NCBI GenBank assembly: GCA_019638525.1
Contig: JAHBTO010000006.1
Coordinates: 62,001 to 126,000 of the forward strand
Direction of reading: 5' to 3'
From: Ferruginibacter sp.
GTDB lineage: Bacteria; Bacteroidota; Bacteroidia; Chitinophagales; Chitinophagaceae
DNA length: 64,000 nucleotides
Part shown: piece by piece, positions 17,757-27,160 of the stretch
Layout of the letters: every line of letters begins with the position of its first letter
Numbering within the stretch: position 1 is the stretch's first letter
The notes under the pieces: generated by a model
Seen by the model: the letters and a program-made list of their open reading frames with translations, nothing else
The model's database searches: none
What the model was told of the DNA's origin: nothing
Position numbers and translations under genes: made by a program

Positions 17757-18593
17757 TTATTTCTTTTTACTTGCCTTAAGCTGAAGCATAGATTTTGCAT
17801 TAATGGCTGTTACCACTTTTTTCCCGGTTCGTGCTTCTAATTCTTTTCTAGCCACTTTTGCTACATTGCCACCCTGTTTAGCCACTTTCTTGCTTTGATT
17901 AAAATTCTTTGGGTTGGTTGCCTGTGAAATATCTTTTGCTGAGGCTTCTGCCAGCATATTTAATATCAATTCGGTATTGGTCATATTATCCCTCAGGTTT
18001 TCTTTTTTTAAACCCTTCAGTTGTTTGTATTCTTTTGTGGTTTTGTCGCTCCAGGCTTTGGTAATAATGTCGGTAAGTGTGGCAAACTGGACGCCTTCTT
18101 TGTAACCTCGTTTTTTCCATTCATCCGTTAGTTCTTTTCTTACTTCAATACTTTTTAATCTTTGGTTAATCCAGTTTTCGGAATAGCCCAATTGCAGATA
18201 TTCTTTCATGGCCCGGTCAATAGTGAGTTCGGGGTCTTGCATTTCATCTAATCTTTCGGAAGCTATTTGTGCCAGCCACAATTTGAATGGTTCTGCTTTG
18301 GGCGATGGAATAGATTGTATAAGGCGGAAAAGTTGTTCGGTATCGGCTACATCGGTCATTCTCATTTTACCATCAGGAGCCTGCATTTTCAAACCGTTAC
18401 AATTTGTAACGGTTTCATTTCCCTCATCCTTTAATCTCTTTTTTAATACACGCCAATACACCTGTGGATTAGGACTATCCGTCAAAGCAGCTATGACATC
18501 AACTATAGCCAGGTACCAGGTTTCCTTTTCAGAATCCCAAAGTGTTCTTACTTTTTTTTCCTCAAAAATCTTAATAGCTGCTTGTTGTTCCAT
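17757..18593 (-). CDS. Bro-N domain protein (phage antirepressor-like)
   Basis: The 278-residue product opens with a Bro-N-like domain (IKIFEEKKVRTLWDSEKETW, then VVDVIAALTDSPNPQVYWRV and KRLKDEG), the DNA-binding fold of phage and baculovirus antirepressors, here also seen in chromosomal DinD-like proteins. The remainder is charged and helical with a Lys/Ala-rich C terminus (KVARKELEARTGKKVV, then LKASKKK), consistent with nucleic-acid binding. No signal peptide. It is the only gene on the minus strand within the secreted-protein run and no integrase or other phage gene is nearby, so it is either a small mobile remnant or a domesticated regulator. Its target is unknown. Confidence 0.75.
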   Translation of the reverse strand: MEQQAAIKIFEEKKVRTLWDSEKETWYLAIVDVIAALTDSPNPQVYWRVLKKRLKDEGNETVTNCNGLKMQAPDGKMRMTDVADTEQLFRLIQSIPSPKAEPFKLWLAQIASERLDEMQDPELTIDRAMKEYLQLGYSENWINQRLKSIEVRKELTDEWKKRGYKEGVQFATLTDIITKAWSDKTTKEYKQLKGLKKENLRDNMTNTELILNMLAEASAKDISQATNPKNFNQSKKVAKQGGNVAKVARKELEARTGKKVVTAINAKSMLQLKASKKK

Positions 18594-18859
18594 ACAAAAT
18601 AATTTATGCAGTTCTTGCTACGTTTATTTCAAGAATTAATCGGTTTTAACCTTCTTCAAATACTTTTTTGAGTTTGCAGATTCTGCCTTCTTTCATAAAC
18701 AAATTCATTTCTTCCTGGTAACCGTCTTGTATTTAAAAGGCATCATTGAATACTGAAATTTACATCATTATTTTTTGAAATAATAAACAAGATGCAGATG
18801 TTTTATGCATTCACAAAAAAACCATTTTCCCCAAGCGTACTGTAATTTATCAGCCTAAA
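18594..18859. other. Non-coding stretch with a possible gene remnant
   Basis: Between the Bro-N gene and the next operator no intact gene is seen. On the minus strand, about 18650-18735 carries a 27-codon open stretch encoding DGYQEEMNLFMKEGRICKLK-like sequence that ends in a stop and is preceded by a stop. It may be the tail of a broken gene, but it is too short to identify. Confidence 0.25.
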
Positions 18860-18909
18860 AATCATCTTTTTTAATGATTACCTCCTCTCCCCAAGCCATC
18901 TATTTTTAC
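18860..18909 (+). promoter_or_regulatory. Conserved operator plus -7-like box before partner gene 2
   Basis: A perfect AATCAT-CTTTTTTA-ATGATT (18860-18879) is followed after 21 nt by TATTTTTAC (18901-18909), 19 bases before the ATG at 18929. Its paralog at 15136 has no operator of its own and seems to depend on the upstream lipocalin-like gene. Confidence 0.75.
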
Positions 18910-18928
18910 AAACAAATTTATTTATACA

Positions 18929-20230
18929 ATGAAAAAACATTCTTTCATTTTCAGCTTTTTAGTAATTACCCTGCTGACAGGCATTACAACCACATTTGCT
19001 CAAAAAAAAGACCTTATGGCTAATGTTCCCTGTAATGGTACTGCTGATCATATTCCGGGGATATACACCAATCATACCAAACCAAAATATGCGTTTAGCT
19101 TAAAAGCAGCTTCACCGCAGGAAAAAACATACATGACCAATCAACTGATTGCCATTGAAAAATTAGAAGAAGCGAGCCGCAAAAATTTTAATCTCACCGG
19201 TTGCGTAGCCAGGGTAAGTTTCAGCAATGACATCAGCGATAATGGCGGCTTTCATCATACCGGTTACAGTTATCAATTAGCTGTGTATCAAAATGTATGT
19301 CCTGCCAAACTGAATGTTGTAGAAACAGTAGATGAATACAGAACTGTTTTAAGAGTGAAAATAAACCCAACACTGGCCGGAAACATTTCACCACTGGATA
19401 TCGGAATAGGGAATTTTAATATTTCAAAATATCCCAACTCCATCCAATATAATATCCCGGTAGATTTTATACAAGGAAAAGGTTCAGGTAAAAATCCAGG
19501 CAATGTGTCAAAGTATATTTCCGAAAGAATACTATTAGACAACCGTTCTAATAACTATAAAGACGCTCACAACGATTTTTTGAAACTGAATAGCGGCAAT
19601 GGATATACCGAAAACTGGATAAGTGGCGATAGGTATGGCACGAATGGCCCTAAGTCTACTTTATGGATAGACCGGCATTATCTTATTACCAAACCCGGCA
19701 TTCCGTTGCTGATACCTGTTAGTCGCAAACAGTATTTGCAGGATATGCTGGACTATCTTGAAATTGAAAAAGCAAATTTTGAATACGACTGGAACGGGAA
19801 AATGAATGGGCTTGCCGGAAATAATGCTGATTATGCAAAAAAGCAGATGGCTATTTTACAGGCTGATAAAGCGGCATATCCAAAATTATACGAAGCTAAA
19901 AAAGAAAAAATAAAACAGTTATTGGCCAACCAAAAAGAAGAATGGCTGCAAAAGCAGGCCATAGTGGGAAACCCCGGCGGTACTTACGATGCATACGATC
20001 GGTTAAAAGAGTTAGGAAACTTTTATGACCAGGAAGAAGAATACAGGTCTGCGCTGTATGTGCTGAACCCGGAATATTTCAAACAAAGCTTAAACCAGCC
20101 GGCAAAACCGATTTTTATGGAAGTGCAGTTTCGGTATGAAATCAGCGCCGACAAAGGTTTTTCAAAGCGCCTGTTTGAGAATTTTGAAAAGAATTTTGAT
20201 TTGGAAGCGTTGAGAAAGATGTTACAGTAG
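18929..20230 (+). CDS. Secreted protein of unknown function, copy 2 of a paralogous pair
   Basis: The 433-residue product has a signal peptide ending TFAQ (residue 25) and shares block order with the 413-residue protein at 15136-16377: NHTKPKYA, IEKLEEASRKNFNLTGCVAR, a YISERILLDNRSN block, LLIPVSRKQYL, YLEIEKANFEYDW, an alpha-helical ILQADKAAYPKLYEAKKEK region, and the end NFDLEALRKMLQ. A WIDRHYLITKPGIP segment is present. It is not one of the secreted enzyme families I know. It has its own operator, and the operator of the next gene begins 13 bases after its stop codon. Confidence 0.7.
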   Translation: MKKHSFIFSFLVITLLTGITTTFAQKKDLMANVPCNGTADHIPGIYTNHTKPKYAFSLKAASPQEKTYMTNQLIAIEKLEEASRKNFNLTGCVARVSFSNDISDNGGFHHTGYSYQLAVYQNVCPAKLNVVETVDEYRTVLRVKINPTLAGNISPLDIGIGNFNISKYPNSIQYNIPVDFIQGKGSGKNPGNVSKYISERILLDNRSNNYKDAHNDFLKLNSGNGYTENWISGDRYGTNGPKSTLWIDRHYLITKPGIPLLIPVSRKQYLQDMLDYLEIEKANFEYDWNGKMNGLAGNNADYAKKQMAILQADKAAYPKLYEAKKEKIKQLLANQKEEWLQKQAIVGNPGGTYDAYDRLKELGNFYDQEEEYRSALYVLNPEYFKQSLNQPAKPIFMEVQFRYEISADKGFSKRLFENFEKNFDLEALRKMLQ

Positions 20231-20242
20231 TAATTAAATTAA

Positions 20243-20292
20243 AATCATCTTTTTTAATGATACCTTCTTTTTAACCATCCAATTACTTTTAT
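20243..20292 (+). promoter_or_regulatory. Conserved operator plus -7-like box before the TPR gene
   Basis: AATCAT-CTTTTTTA-ATGATA (20243-20262) is followed after 21 nt by TACTTTTAT (20284-20292); start codon 20310. This is the last copy I found; none was seen downstream in the window. Confidence 0.75.
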
Positions 20293-20309
20293 CTCATAAA
20301 TATTAAAAG

Positions 20310-22472
20310 ATGAAATCAACTTACCTGTTATTGCTGTTTAGTATTCTTACATTCTCAGCCTTTTCTCAAAAGCCCACCAAAGAACAGAAAGAAAGCCTGC
20401 AGGCTGCGCAAAAAAAACTAAATGAAACACTAGCCAATATGAAACCGGAAGCAAGAAGAATGTATGATAGTATGATGAATGCGTTTGGAGGAAATAAAAT
20501 AATGAACAATGCTATCAACCAGGTAAATAATAATACACAAGCAGGTCCTACAGGACTGGTCCTGATGCCTACAGGTGACCCTAATAAAATTCCAACCGCT
20601 GTTTCAAAATTGGCAATACCACCGACACCTACGGATAAATCTAAATTAGTGGCTTATCTAAAACCTGTTTTTGCTGAGTTGTCAAAGAAAATGGAAACAA
20701 GCCATAAAAGCGCTGTAGAAAGTTTATTAAATAAAGGGAAACAAACCGGGCAATATGCAATGGTTTTCTGGACACATAATGAATTGGATAAAGCCTTGTA
20801 TTTATTGACCAATGCCTGTATCACTACACCCGATGATTATCTTTCTGTCAATAACCTGGGCGCCTTATTAACGATGTCTGGTTATGCAAATAAGTCCTTA
20901 CCACTTTTATTATATGCACAAAAAGCATTACCAGAAAGTGGCACCCTGCTCAACAATATCGGCCAGGCATATCTTAGTCTTGGCTATACAGATAAAGCAA
21001 AATCATTCCTGCAAAATTCTATTACAAAGGATTCAACAAACGGAGAAGCATATCGTTCCATGGCGCTCATTGCAAAAAGCCAGGGGAATAATAAACTCTG
21101 CGGGGGTTATCTGCAAAAAGCGATTGCTCATGGATGCGCTACCAGCGAAATGATTAATTTATTGAACCAGGTGACACCCGGCGTTGATATGTCGGAGACC
21201 ATCCGCAATAACTTCAAACAATTTTACAAAGACCACAGCATCACAAAACGTTTTATCATTCCAGCCATACCGGCATCTTATGAAGAAGCGGTTGCCGCCT
21301 ATCCGGATATCAATACATTTTTTCAAAACTTAGATGCCACGGTGACGAAAGCGGAACAGGATGCAAAGACTATAATCAAGGATTATGAAGCTAAGGGAAT
21401 GGAAAATATAAATAAGCGAATGGCGCAGATGCAACAAGTAATGGCTAATGCAGGTAAACCCGGCTTTACTCAATCCATAAATAATATGAAATCATCGCTT
21501 ACCAATCCCATGTTACCAAAAGCAGCGCTGATGATGGCCAGTATTGACAATCCGAAATTCAGCAAATCTTATTTTGCCCGCATGAAAACCGAAGCAGTGA
21601 ATAGAAAAATGGCGGAAGATGATTTGAAACAATCATTAAAAGTATCGTATGATACCAGGATTGAAAAATTAGAAAAGGAATTAAAAACGATTGATGCCGG
21701 CGAAGGAAAAACGGCTGAAAATGCCCGTGTAGTTGAAATTGAAAAAGAACTTTGTACATTAAAACAAGAGCGGCAGGCTAAATGGTTATCCAAATCTGCT
21801 GAAATAAATAATGGATATATTCACAAAATGGAAGACCTGCTGAATCAACGTTTGCAGGAATATCTTTTCTGGAATACCATTAGCATGCAAACTATACAAG
21901 ATCCCACAGCAGTTAACTATAGTTTTTATGTTCAATACTTGCGTGACTTAAATGGTTTTCGGTCATTCTTTCCATATTATGTGGATGGCGGTTTATCAAA
22001 ACCCTGTGGTGATTATTTAAAACAAGATAATAAAAAAGGAAAAATACATGAGTGGGAAAGGGAACATTGCGAAGTAGAATTTGAAGTTGACCTGATGGTT
22101 ACAGGCGGAAAAATGAATTGCGAAGGCTGGTCGGTGTATGCCGATTTTAAAGCCGGTTCATTTAAGTATGAACGTAGTATAGACCCTGTAACCTGGGCGA
22201 CTACCGGCCATAGTATATCAGCCAAAGCCGGTAAGGACAAAGAATTTGAAATCACTAAAAATATCAAAGGTTCAATTGGTGCATCGGTAGAAACCACCAT
22301 TAAATTTGATGGCAACTTGAACCCGGTAGATTTAATAGTAAAAGGAACAGTAGGAGCTGAAGTGAATGGCCCTTTAGGAGGAAATGCCGGCATGAATTTA
22401 TTCACAGGAGAGCTCAGTGTAAATGGAGGATTCAATGCTGCAGGCCCTTCTATCCAAAATCTTTTTAAGTGA
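20310..22472 (+). CDS. Secreted TPR-containing protein
   Basis: The 720-residue product begins with a signal peptide ending AFSQ (residue 20). A Lys/Gln/Met-rich helical stretch follows, then tetratricopeptide-like repeats at about residues 145-265 (ALYLLTNACITTPDDYLSVN, GTLLNNIGQAYLSLGYTDKA). A long charged coiled-coil-like region at about 330-530 contains EKLEKELKTIDAGEGK. The C-terminal 120 residues are Gly-rich with alternating strands (GSIGASVETTIKFDGN, GTVGAEVNGPLGGNAGM), resembling a beta-structured surface domain. No sorting domain is visible. As the last gene under the shared operator it may scaffold the other secreted proteins, which is a guess. Confidence 0.7.
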   Translation: MKSTYLLLLFSILTFSAFSQKPTKEQKESLQAAQKKLNETLANMKPEARRMYDSMMNAFGGNKIMNNAINQVNNNTQAGPTGLVLMPTGDPNKIPTAVSKLAIPPTPTDKSKLVAYLKPVFAELSKKMETSHKSAVESLLNKGKQTGQYAMVFWTHNELDKALYLLTNACITTPDDYLSVNNLGALLTMSGYANKSLPLLLYAQKALPESGTLLNNIGQAYLSLGYTDKAKSFLQNSITKDSTNGEAYRSMALIAKSQGNNKLCGGYLQKAIAHGCATSEMINLLNQVTPGVDMSETIRNNFKQFYKDHSITKRFIIPAIPASYEEAVAAYPDINTFFQNLDATVTKAEQDAKTIIKDYEAKGMENINKRMAQMQQVMANAGKPGFTQSINNMKSSLTNPMLPKAALMMASIDNPKFSKSYFARMKTEAVNRKMAEDDLKQSLKVSYDTRIEKLEKELKTIDAGEGKTAENARVVEIEKELCTLKQERQAKWLSKSAEINNGYIHKMEDLLNQRLQEYLFWNTISMQTIQDPTAVNYSFYVQYLRDLNGFRSFFPYYVDGGLSKPCGDYLKQDNKKGKIHEWEREHCEVEFEVDLMVTGGKMNCEGWSVYADFKAGSFKYERSIDPVTWATTGHSISAKAGKDKEFEITKNIKGSIGASVETTIKFDGNLNPVDLIVKGTVGAEVNGPLGGNAGMNLFTGELSVNGGFNAAGPSIQNLFK

Positions 22473-22490
22473 TTTTTTGAAGTATATAAT

Positions 22491-22586
22491 CAAGGTACTA
22501 AGGCTCACTAAATTTTCCTTTGTGTTACTTTGTGTCTTTGGCCTTCGTGGCAGAAAGGATTAGCTACGAAGGTTCTAAGGTTTAAT
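22491..22586. repeat. Imperfect palindromic intergenic repeat, copy 3
   Basis: The segment contains GGCTCACTAAATTTTCCTTT, TTTGTGTCTTTGGCCTTCGT and then a second half-unit CTACGAAGGTTCTAAGG at 22564-22580. It matches the CACTAAGG/CCTTTGTG pattern of copies at 10947 and 13939 and closes the secreted-protein block. It lies between the convergent TPR and S41-like genes. Confidence 0.6.
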
Positions 22587-22629
22587 AAACTAACAAATTC
22601 ACAATTGATTAAACCGGGAAATGGAGCAA

Positions 22630-23844
22630 TCATTTTTGTAAAGCTGTCTCAAGCGCTTTATCATACGAATTTATAAAATCGGATAATTTATTGCCGGTTT
22701 CAAAATCAGGATGAAAAGAACCATCATGGCCAGTCCAGTTTTCCCAAAATTTTGTTGAATAGGTTACCATGATTTTTGAATTGGGGAGTTCAAAAGATTT
22801 TAATTCTCCGAAATGATTGATATTACCACCGGTTGCTTCTCCAATAAAAAACGCATGGGTTGTCTTTTTCAGATCAATAACATTCATCAAAGCAGAGGAA
22901 ATCACTTTTCTGCCAATGAGTATAAAAAACCTGCCACTATCATTCAAATAAGTTTTTTGAATTTTTTCTATAAAAGGTTTCAAAATCCTGGAATTCCCTC
23001 CGCCATTAAACCTGAAATCCAGAATCAGTTTTTCAGGTTTCACTAATTCAATAGTTTCAAACAGTTTTTTATTAAAGCTTCTGAATGATTCATTTTCGTC
23101 TTCACTACAATGCCGGTAATTAAAATACAGAGCTTTGATATTTTCATCATATTGATACCAGTAGTTGTTCTTTTTAGTGTAGGCTAAAAGGTTTTTGTAA
23201 GGTTTGGCGTAAATCCAGGTTTCATTTGGTACTTTACGAATAGCATTAATAACCTCATTAATAGTGTCTCCGGATGGAGATATAAACTGAAAGGGAATAC
23301 CGCTGGTATTATTGACAATATCCAGCCCTTTCAGCAAATCAACATTGTTGAAATAATAAGCCTCAAAAAATTTGATATAAGAGGAATTGTCTCTTTTAAT
23401 TAATGTTCTATACAATGAATCTATCAGGCTCCAGGGAATATTATTAATAGACACAATCCGGTTCAATAAAAAGGACTGGTTTGCGCTGTCGGAAGCCACT
23501 ATTGTCATCCCCTCATCAAATAATTCAAATTTAAATGGCAATTCCATTTCATTATCCGGAAATAAAATGGTGTGTTCGTCTTCTATTTGTGAGTTGATTT
23601 TAAATAACTCTACAATAAATTTTTCCTTACTCAATTGGGGAGCAACAGCAATCAGGGAATCAATTATTTGATTGAATTGCTCCCTGGAAATTTTCGTAAA
23701 TGGATTTTTGTGGCGTGATGAAATTGTATTTCGGTACTCTTCTGCATCACCAATCCATCCACCTTTACCTGAAGAAGTTTGCGAATTACAGGACATTGAG
23801 TTCCCTGCAATAAGTATGATTAGAAAAAATCTCAACATTTTCAT
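22630..23844 (-). CDS. S41-family (tail-specific protease-like) lipoprotein
   Basis: The 404-residue product begins with a lipoprotein-type signal (MKMLRFFLIILIAGNSMSCN), so it is probably anchored in the periplasm or outer membrane. The C-terminal half resembles the S41 peptidase catalytic domain: NIKALYFNYRH, EKLILDFRFNGGGNSRIL (the family's LDLRxNxGG motif), RFFILIGRKVISSALMNV, where the first or second Ser is the candidate nucleophile, and FIGEATGGNINHFGE. The N-terminal part contains DEHTILFP, also typical of the family. A classical PDZ domain is not obvious. It stands alone on the minus strand. The substrate is unknown. Confidence 0.8.
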   Translation of the reverse strand: MKMLRFFLIILIAGNSMSCNSQTSSGKGGWIGDAEEYRNTISSRHKNPFTKISREQFNQIIDSLIAVAPQLSKEKFIVELFKINSQIEDEHTILFPDNEMELPFKFELFDEGMTIVASDSANQSFLLNRIVSINNIPWSLIDSLYRTLIKRDNSSYIKFFEAYYFNNVDLLKGLDIVNNTSGIPFQFISPSGDTINEVINAIRKVPNETWIYAKPYKNLLAYTKKNNYWYQYDENIKALYFNYRHCSEDENESFRSFNKKLFETIELVKPEKLILDFRFNGGGNSRILKPFIEKIQKTYLNDSGRFFILIGRKVISSALMNVIDLKKTTHAFFIGEATGGNINHFGELKSFELPNSKIMVTYSTKFWENWTGHDGSFHPDFETGNKLSDFINSYDKALETALQK

Positions 23845-24242
23845 TTACCTGGTGATTAAAATATTACTCCATTGTTTTCTGTTAAACAAAGTAAAACTAA
23901 AATAGGCTCACTTGTTTTCAATAACATATTGTGTAATTGGCAAAAAAAATGAGCAGCATGCAGTTTTTAACTCATGATTGAATCTGAATACTTAATTGAA
24001 ACTATTTGATATGCTATTGGAGGTTTTTATCAGGATGATTATTTTGCTAAACTTAACCAGGATTCAACAATCATAATTATAAGAACAGCCCAGTATGGCA
24101 CATTATTTAAACACTTATATGCCTTCTGGAATTGACAAAGGTTATTTTAGAACTTCATTTTCTATTTATAAAAATAAATACTTCTAATGCTTTTACTTGT
24201 TGTATTGCTGCATACAAGTGCATTTTTAAATTTCACAAATCA
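23845..24242. other. AT-rich intergenic region with no recognised feature
   Basis: The 398 bases between the S41-like and M14 genes, both on the minus strand, hold only short unconvincing reading frames. The part next to 23844 should carry the S41-like gene promoter, but no exact TAnnTTTG box was found. Confidence 0.4.
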
Positions 24243-26969
24243 CTACTTATACAATTGATTAAACAGCAATTTAAATGTTCCCCACGATTGTGCCCTAAAA
24301 GTTACCTCTGGGCCAAATGCAAATAATTTTCCTTTTCCTACTGAAGCTTCAAACGCAACTATACCGTTTTTTAAATACGATTCTCCCCAACTCCAGCCAC
24401 TGCGTAAAATTTTACCAGTACCAAACCATGCCAATGGTTTTACAATACCTTTATACACAGCATCGGTATTTAATTTAAAAACAGGGCTGTTGTTGAAATA
24501 AAAATCTGTTTTGGTATTTAAACCGGCTGTTGCCACTTCATCAGTATTTATTAAAGCCTGTACAATACTTCCCGGTGTATAATATTTTTCCCGGGGCAAG
24601 GGCTTCTCTTCATCATTTACAATTTCAACCATAGCATTGCTTACAGGCAAATGCAGGTGATAAGCAAGGTTTGTACTGCTGCCAATGGTTACAATATTAC
24701 CGCCCTGTTCTAAAAATTTTTTCAGTTCGGGTATTGATTTTTCTATTGTAATATTTCCCGTCATCTTTTTAAACTCTTCCGGCACATTATCGTACAATCT
24801 GTTGCCAAACCTGTTACCACTTCTGTTTACAGATGGTATGGCTCCATCAACAAAAATAATCACATCGTAATTTTTATTAAGGTTGCCCAAATCAATTTGT
24901 TTTGGATAAATTACATCAAACGAATAATTAAACTTCTCCAGTATCCAACGCACCCAACCAGATGGCATAGAACCACCATAAGTATCCCACAAAGCAATTC
25001 GTGCCTTGTTAATCTTAGTTAAGGAAATGGGTTTTTGTGTTACCGGGGTAAATTCAACTATACTACCTGCCGCTATTTCATCTATATTATTTTTTGAAAT
25101 GGCAGGTACATAAAATGAACCATTGCTGTATTTAGCATCATTGCCCACAGATTTTATCCTGTACACTTCTACCCCATTTTTTATCAAATTGTTTACTGCT
25201 TTGTAAGATTGATTTGCCCTTGCATCCAAAACATAACCAGTTGCCGATTTTTTAAAACCTGCATTTTCTAACTCAATAATTTTACCAATAGGATTTGTAA
25301 CAAACGGCCCGTTAAAATCTTCCATTATACGGTCAAACTGTACACCCATTTGGTAAGCCAACGTCCACCCTGCAGCATCGTATGGCGGCACCGGTGGCCC
25401 GCCGGGATATTGAAAATCGTTTGGATGATCCTGCGGCTCAAACATATCAAGTACATGTGGCCTGAAAGCTTGTTTTGTTTTAACTATATAAGAGTTAGCA
25501 GGATATTTTTTCCCTGCAACAGTAAATTCTGTTGTTGCTTTTTGTACGCTGATGCCGGTTTTTATCAATGCATTTAAAAATTCAACAGCAGTTGCAAAAT
25601 CAGGTTGGTTGGATGGGATGATATATCCCCATGCATCTTTATAAGAAGGGTTGTGCATTACACTATCATAAAACCTTAGGGGGATATTGTTACTGTTGCT
25701 ATTATTGATTGCATTACTGTTTGATTTTTTTATTGAGTCCTGGTAAAGGTTTTTAATTGCTTCAATCTTTGATGGCGTTAAACTCCAGGTATCTTTATTG
25801 CCTTTATCAATTGAGTTTCTTCCCATGTGGTAAATGTTCATCAGCAGTTCATCCCTGTTACGTGCAGCATAATTTAAAACGGCATAGTTTAATGAAACAG
25901 AATAGTCGATTGATTTTCTGAAATTCCATTTCTGCGGTGTAACCGGGTTAGGCGTGGCTGCATTGGGTATTAATCTTGATGTAACTAAAGGTACATTTGA
26001 CGGGTTAGGGCTGCCAATAATTTCAGTAAGTAAACCAATCATGTTGTGAAAATAAGTGGTGGTGCGCAAGCCGCCATTATACCAGGTAGAAAAAACCGAA
26101 CCTGATTTACTTGTATAACCCGGCTTACCTTCGGCATTTAACCTGTTTTGCATGGCTGCCCCCATGGCATCAAGCCCGGTTATTATCAGGGGGTCAAAAA
26201 CATAATTAAATGGATCTCTGTAAGGGGCGCCTGCAACAACCGAGCCTGCAGGGCCGCTTTGGTGATGGTTGTACATGATTTGCGGAATCCATTCCACAAA
26301 TAATATCTTACCCATATTTTGTGTTTCTTTAAGGTTAAGCATAAAAAAATCACGGTTGTTATCATGACCTGCATATTTTTCATAAAGAACCGGCAGGTTC
26401 GATAATGATCTTTTTTCAGGTTTAGACTCCCGCATGTACCAATTGCTTACAAGTTCCTGCCCATCGGGATTGGCATGTGTCATTAATATAATTACATTAT
26501 CCAAAATCCGTAATGTTTCATCATCATTCCAGCTCACTAACTGGTACGCTGTTTCAATCAGTTGATGAATGCCTACCGTTTCGGTTGCATGCAATCCTCC
26601 GTCAATCCATACAACCGCCTTTCCTTCTTTAGCCAGTTGTTGTGCTTCATCCAATCCAATTTCTGCATGAGCAAGTTTTTGCGAAATTTCTTTATAGTGT
26701 TCAAGTTTTTTTTGATTGGCCGGCGATGTTATAATCAGCATAAACTGGTCTCGGCCTTCTTCTGTTTTTCCAATCACAGTATATTTTGCCCTATCAGATG
26801 AAGCCGCCAGTTTCTTAACATAAGCTTCGGTTTGTGTAAAATTGGCAAGCTGGTAATCATCGCCAATATTAAAACCAAAATGCTCTTTAGGTGTGGGAAT
26901 TGTTTGTGAGTTAACTGAAAATATTAAAAGACAGTTAATCAACAGTGTATTGAATACTCTTTTCATCAT
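24243..26969 (-). CDS. M14-family zinc carboxypeptidase, secreted
   Basis: The 908-residue product has a signal peptide ending SVNSQ (about residue 22) and a peptidase M14 domain. The zinc ligands are the His and Glu of GGLHATET (about residue 128) and the His in YNHHQSGP; THANPDGQELV and NNRDFF are further family segments, and the glutamate in GLLTEIIGSP is the likely catalytic base. All key residues are therefore present. The C-terminal third includes a glutamine-amidotransferase-like stretch (DVIIFVDGAIPS, FLEQGGNIVTIGSS), an arrangement common in large Bacteroidota M14 proteins. It probably degrades peptides in the periplasm or outside the cell. Confidence 0.88.
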   Translation of the reverse strand: MMKRVFNTLLINCLLIFSVNSQTIPTPKEHFGFNIGDDYQLANFTQTEAYVKKLAASSDRAKYTVIGKTEEGRDQFMLIITSPANQKKLEHYKEISQKLAHAEIGLDEAQQLAKEGKAVVWIDGGLHATETVGIHQLIETAYQLVSWNDDETLRILDNVIILMTHANPDGQELVSNWYMRESKPEKRSLSNLPVLYEKYAGHDNNRDFFMLNLKETQNMGKILFVEWIPQIMYNHHQSGPAGSVVAGAPYRDPFNYVFDPLIITGLDAMGAAMQNRLNAEGKPGYTSKSGSVFSTWYNGGLRTTTYFHNMIGLLTEIIGSPNPSNVPLVTSRLIPNAATPNPVTPQKWNFRKSIDYSVSLNYAVLNYAARNRDELLMNIYHMGRNSIDKGNKDTWSLTPSKIEAIKNLYQDSIKKSNSNAINNSNSNNIPLRFYDSVMHNPSYKDAWGYIIPSNQPDFATAVEFLNALIKTGISVQKATTEFTVAGKKYPANSYIVKTKQAFRPHVLDMFEPQDHPNDFQYPGGPPVPPYDAAGWTLAYQMGVQFDRIMEDFNGPFVTNPIGKIIELENAGFKKSATGYVLDARANQSYKAVNNLIKNGVEVYRIKSVGNDAKYSNGSFYVPAISKNNIDEIAAGSIVEFTPVTQKPISLTKINKARIALWDTYGGSMPSGWVRWILEKFNYSFDVIYPKQIDLGNLNKNYDVIIFVDGAIPSVNRSGNRFGNRLYDNVPEEFKKMTGNITIEKSIPELKKFLEQGGNIVTIGSSTNLAYHLHLPVSNAMVEIVNDEEKPLPREKYYTPGSIVQALINTDEVATAGLNTKTDFYFNNSPVFKLNTDAVYKGIVKPLAWFGTGKILRSGWSWGESYLKNGIVAFEASVGKGKLFAFGPEVTFRAQSWGTFKLLFNQLYK

Positions 26970-27160
26970 GGTTAAATTTTTGGCTTGAGAAATATTTTAT
27001 CAAATTAAAGTAAATTTCAAAAGAATGCCGGAAGAATATTATTAAAGATGAAAATTTTGCGTAATTTAATTAACAAAATAAAAAATGTATTGCTAATGAG
27101 AAGCTAAGATAGAAAAGGATTGACGTTAATTTTCCTAATATTAAATTTCTATTCCTGCAC

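Noticed and set aside
24132..24326. Plus-strand 64-codon open frame before the M14 stop
   Set aside because: It overlaps the M14 gene end, starts in a gap without promoter signal and encodes a low-complexity peptide.
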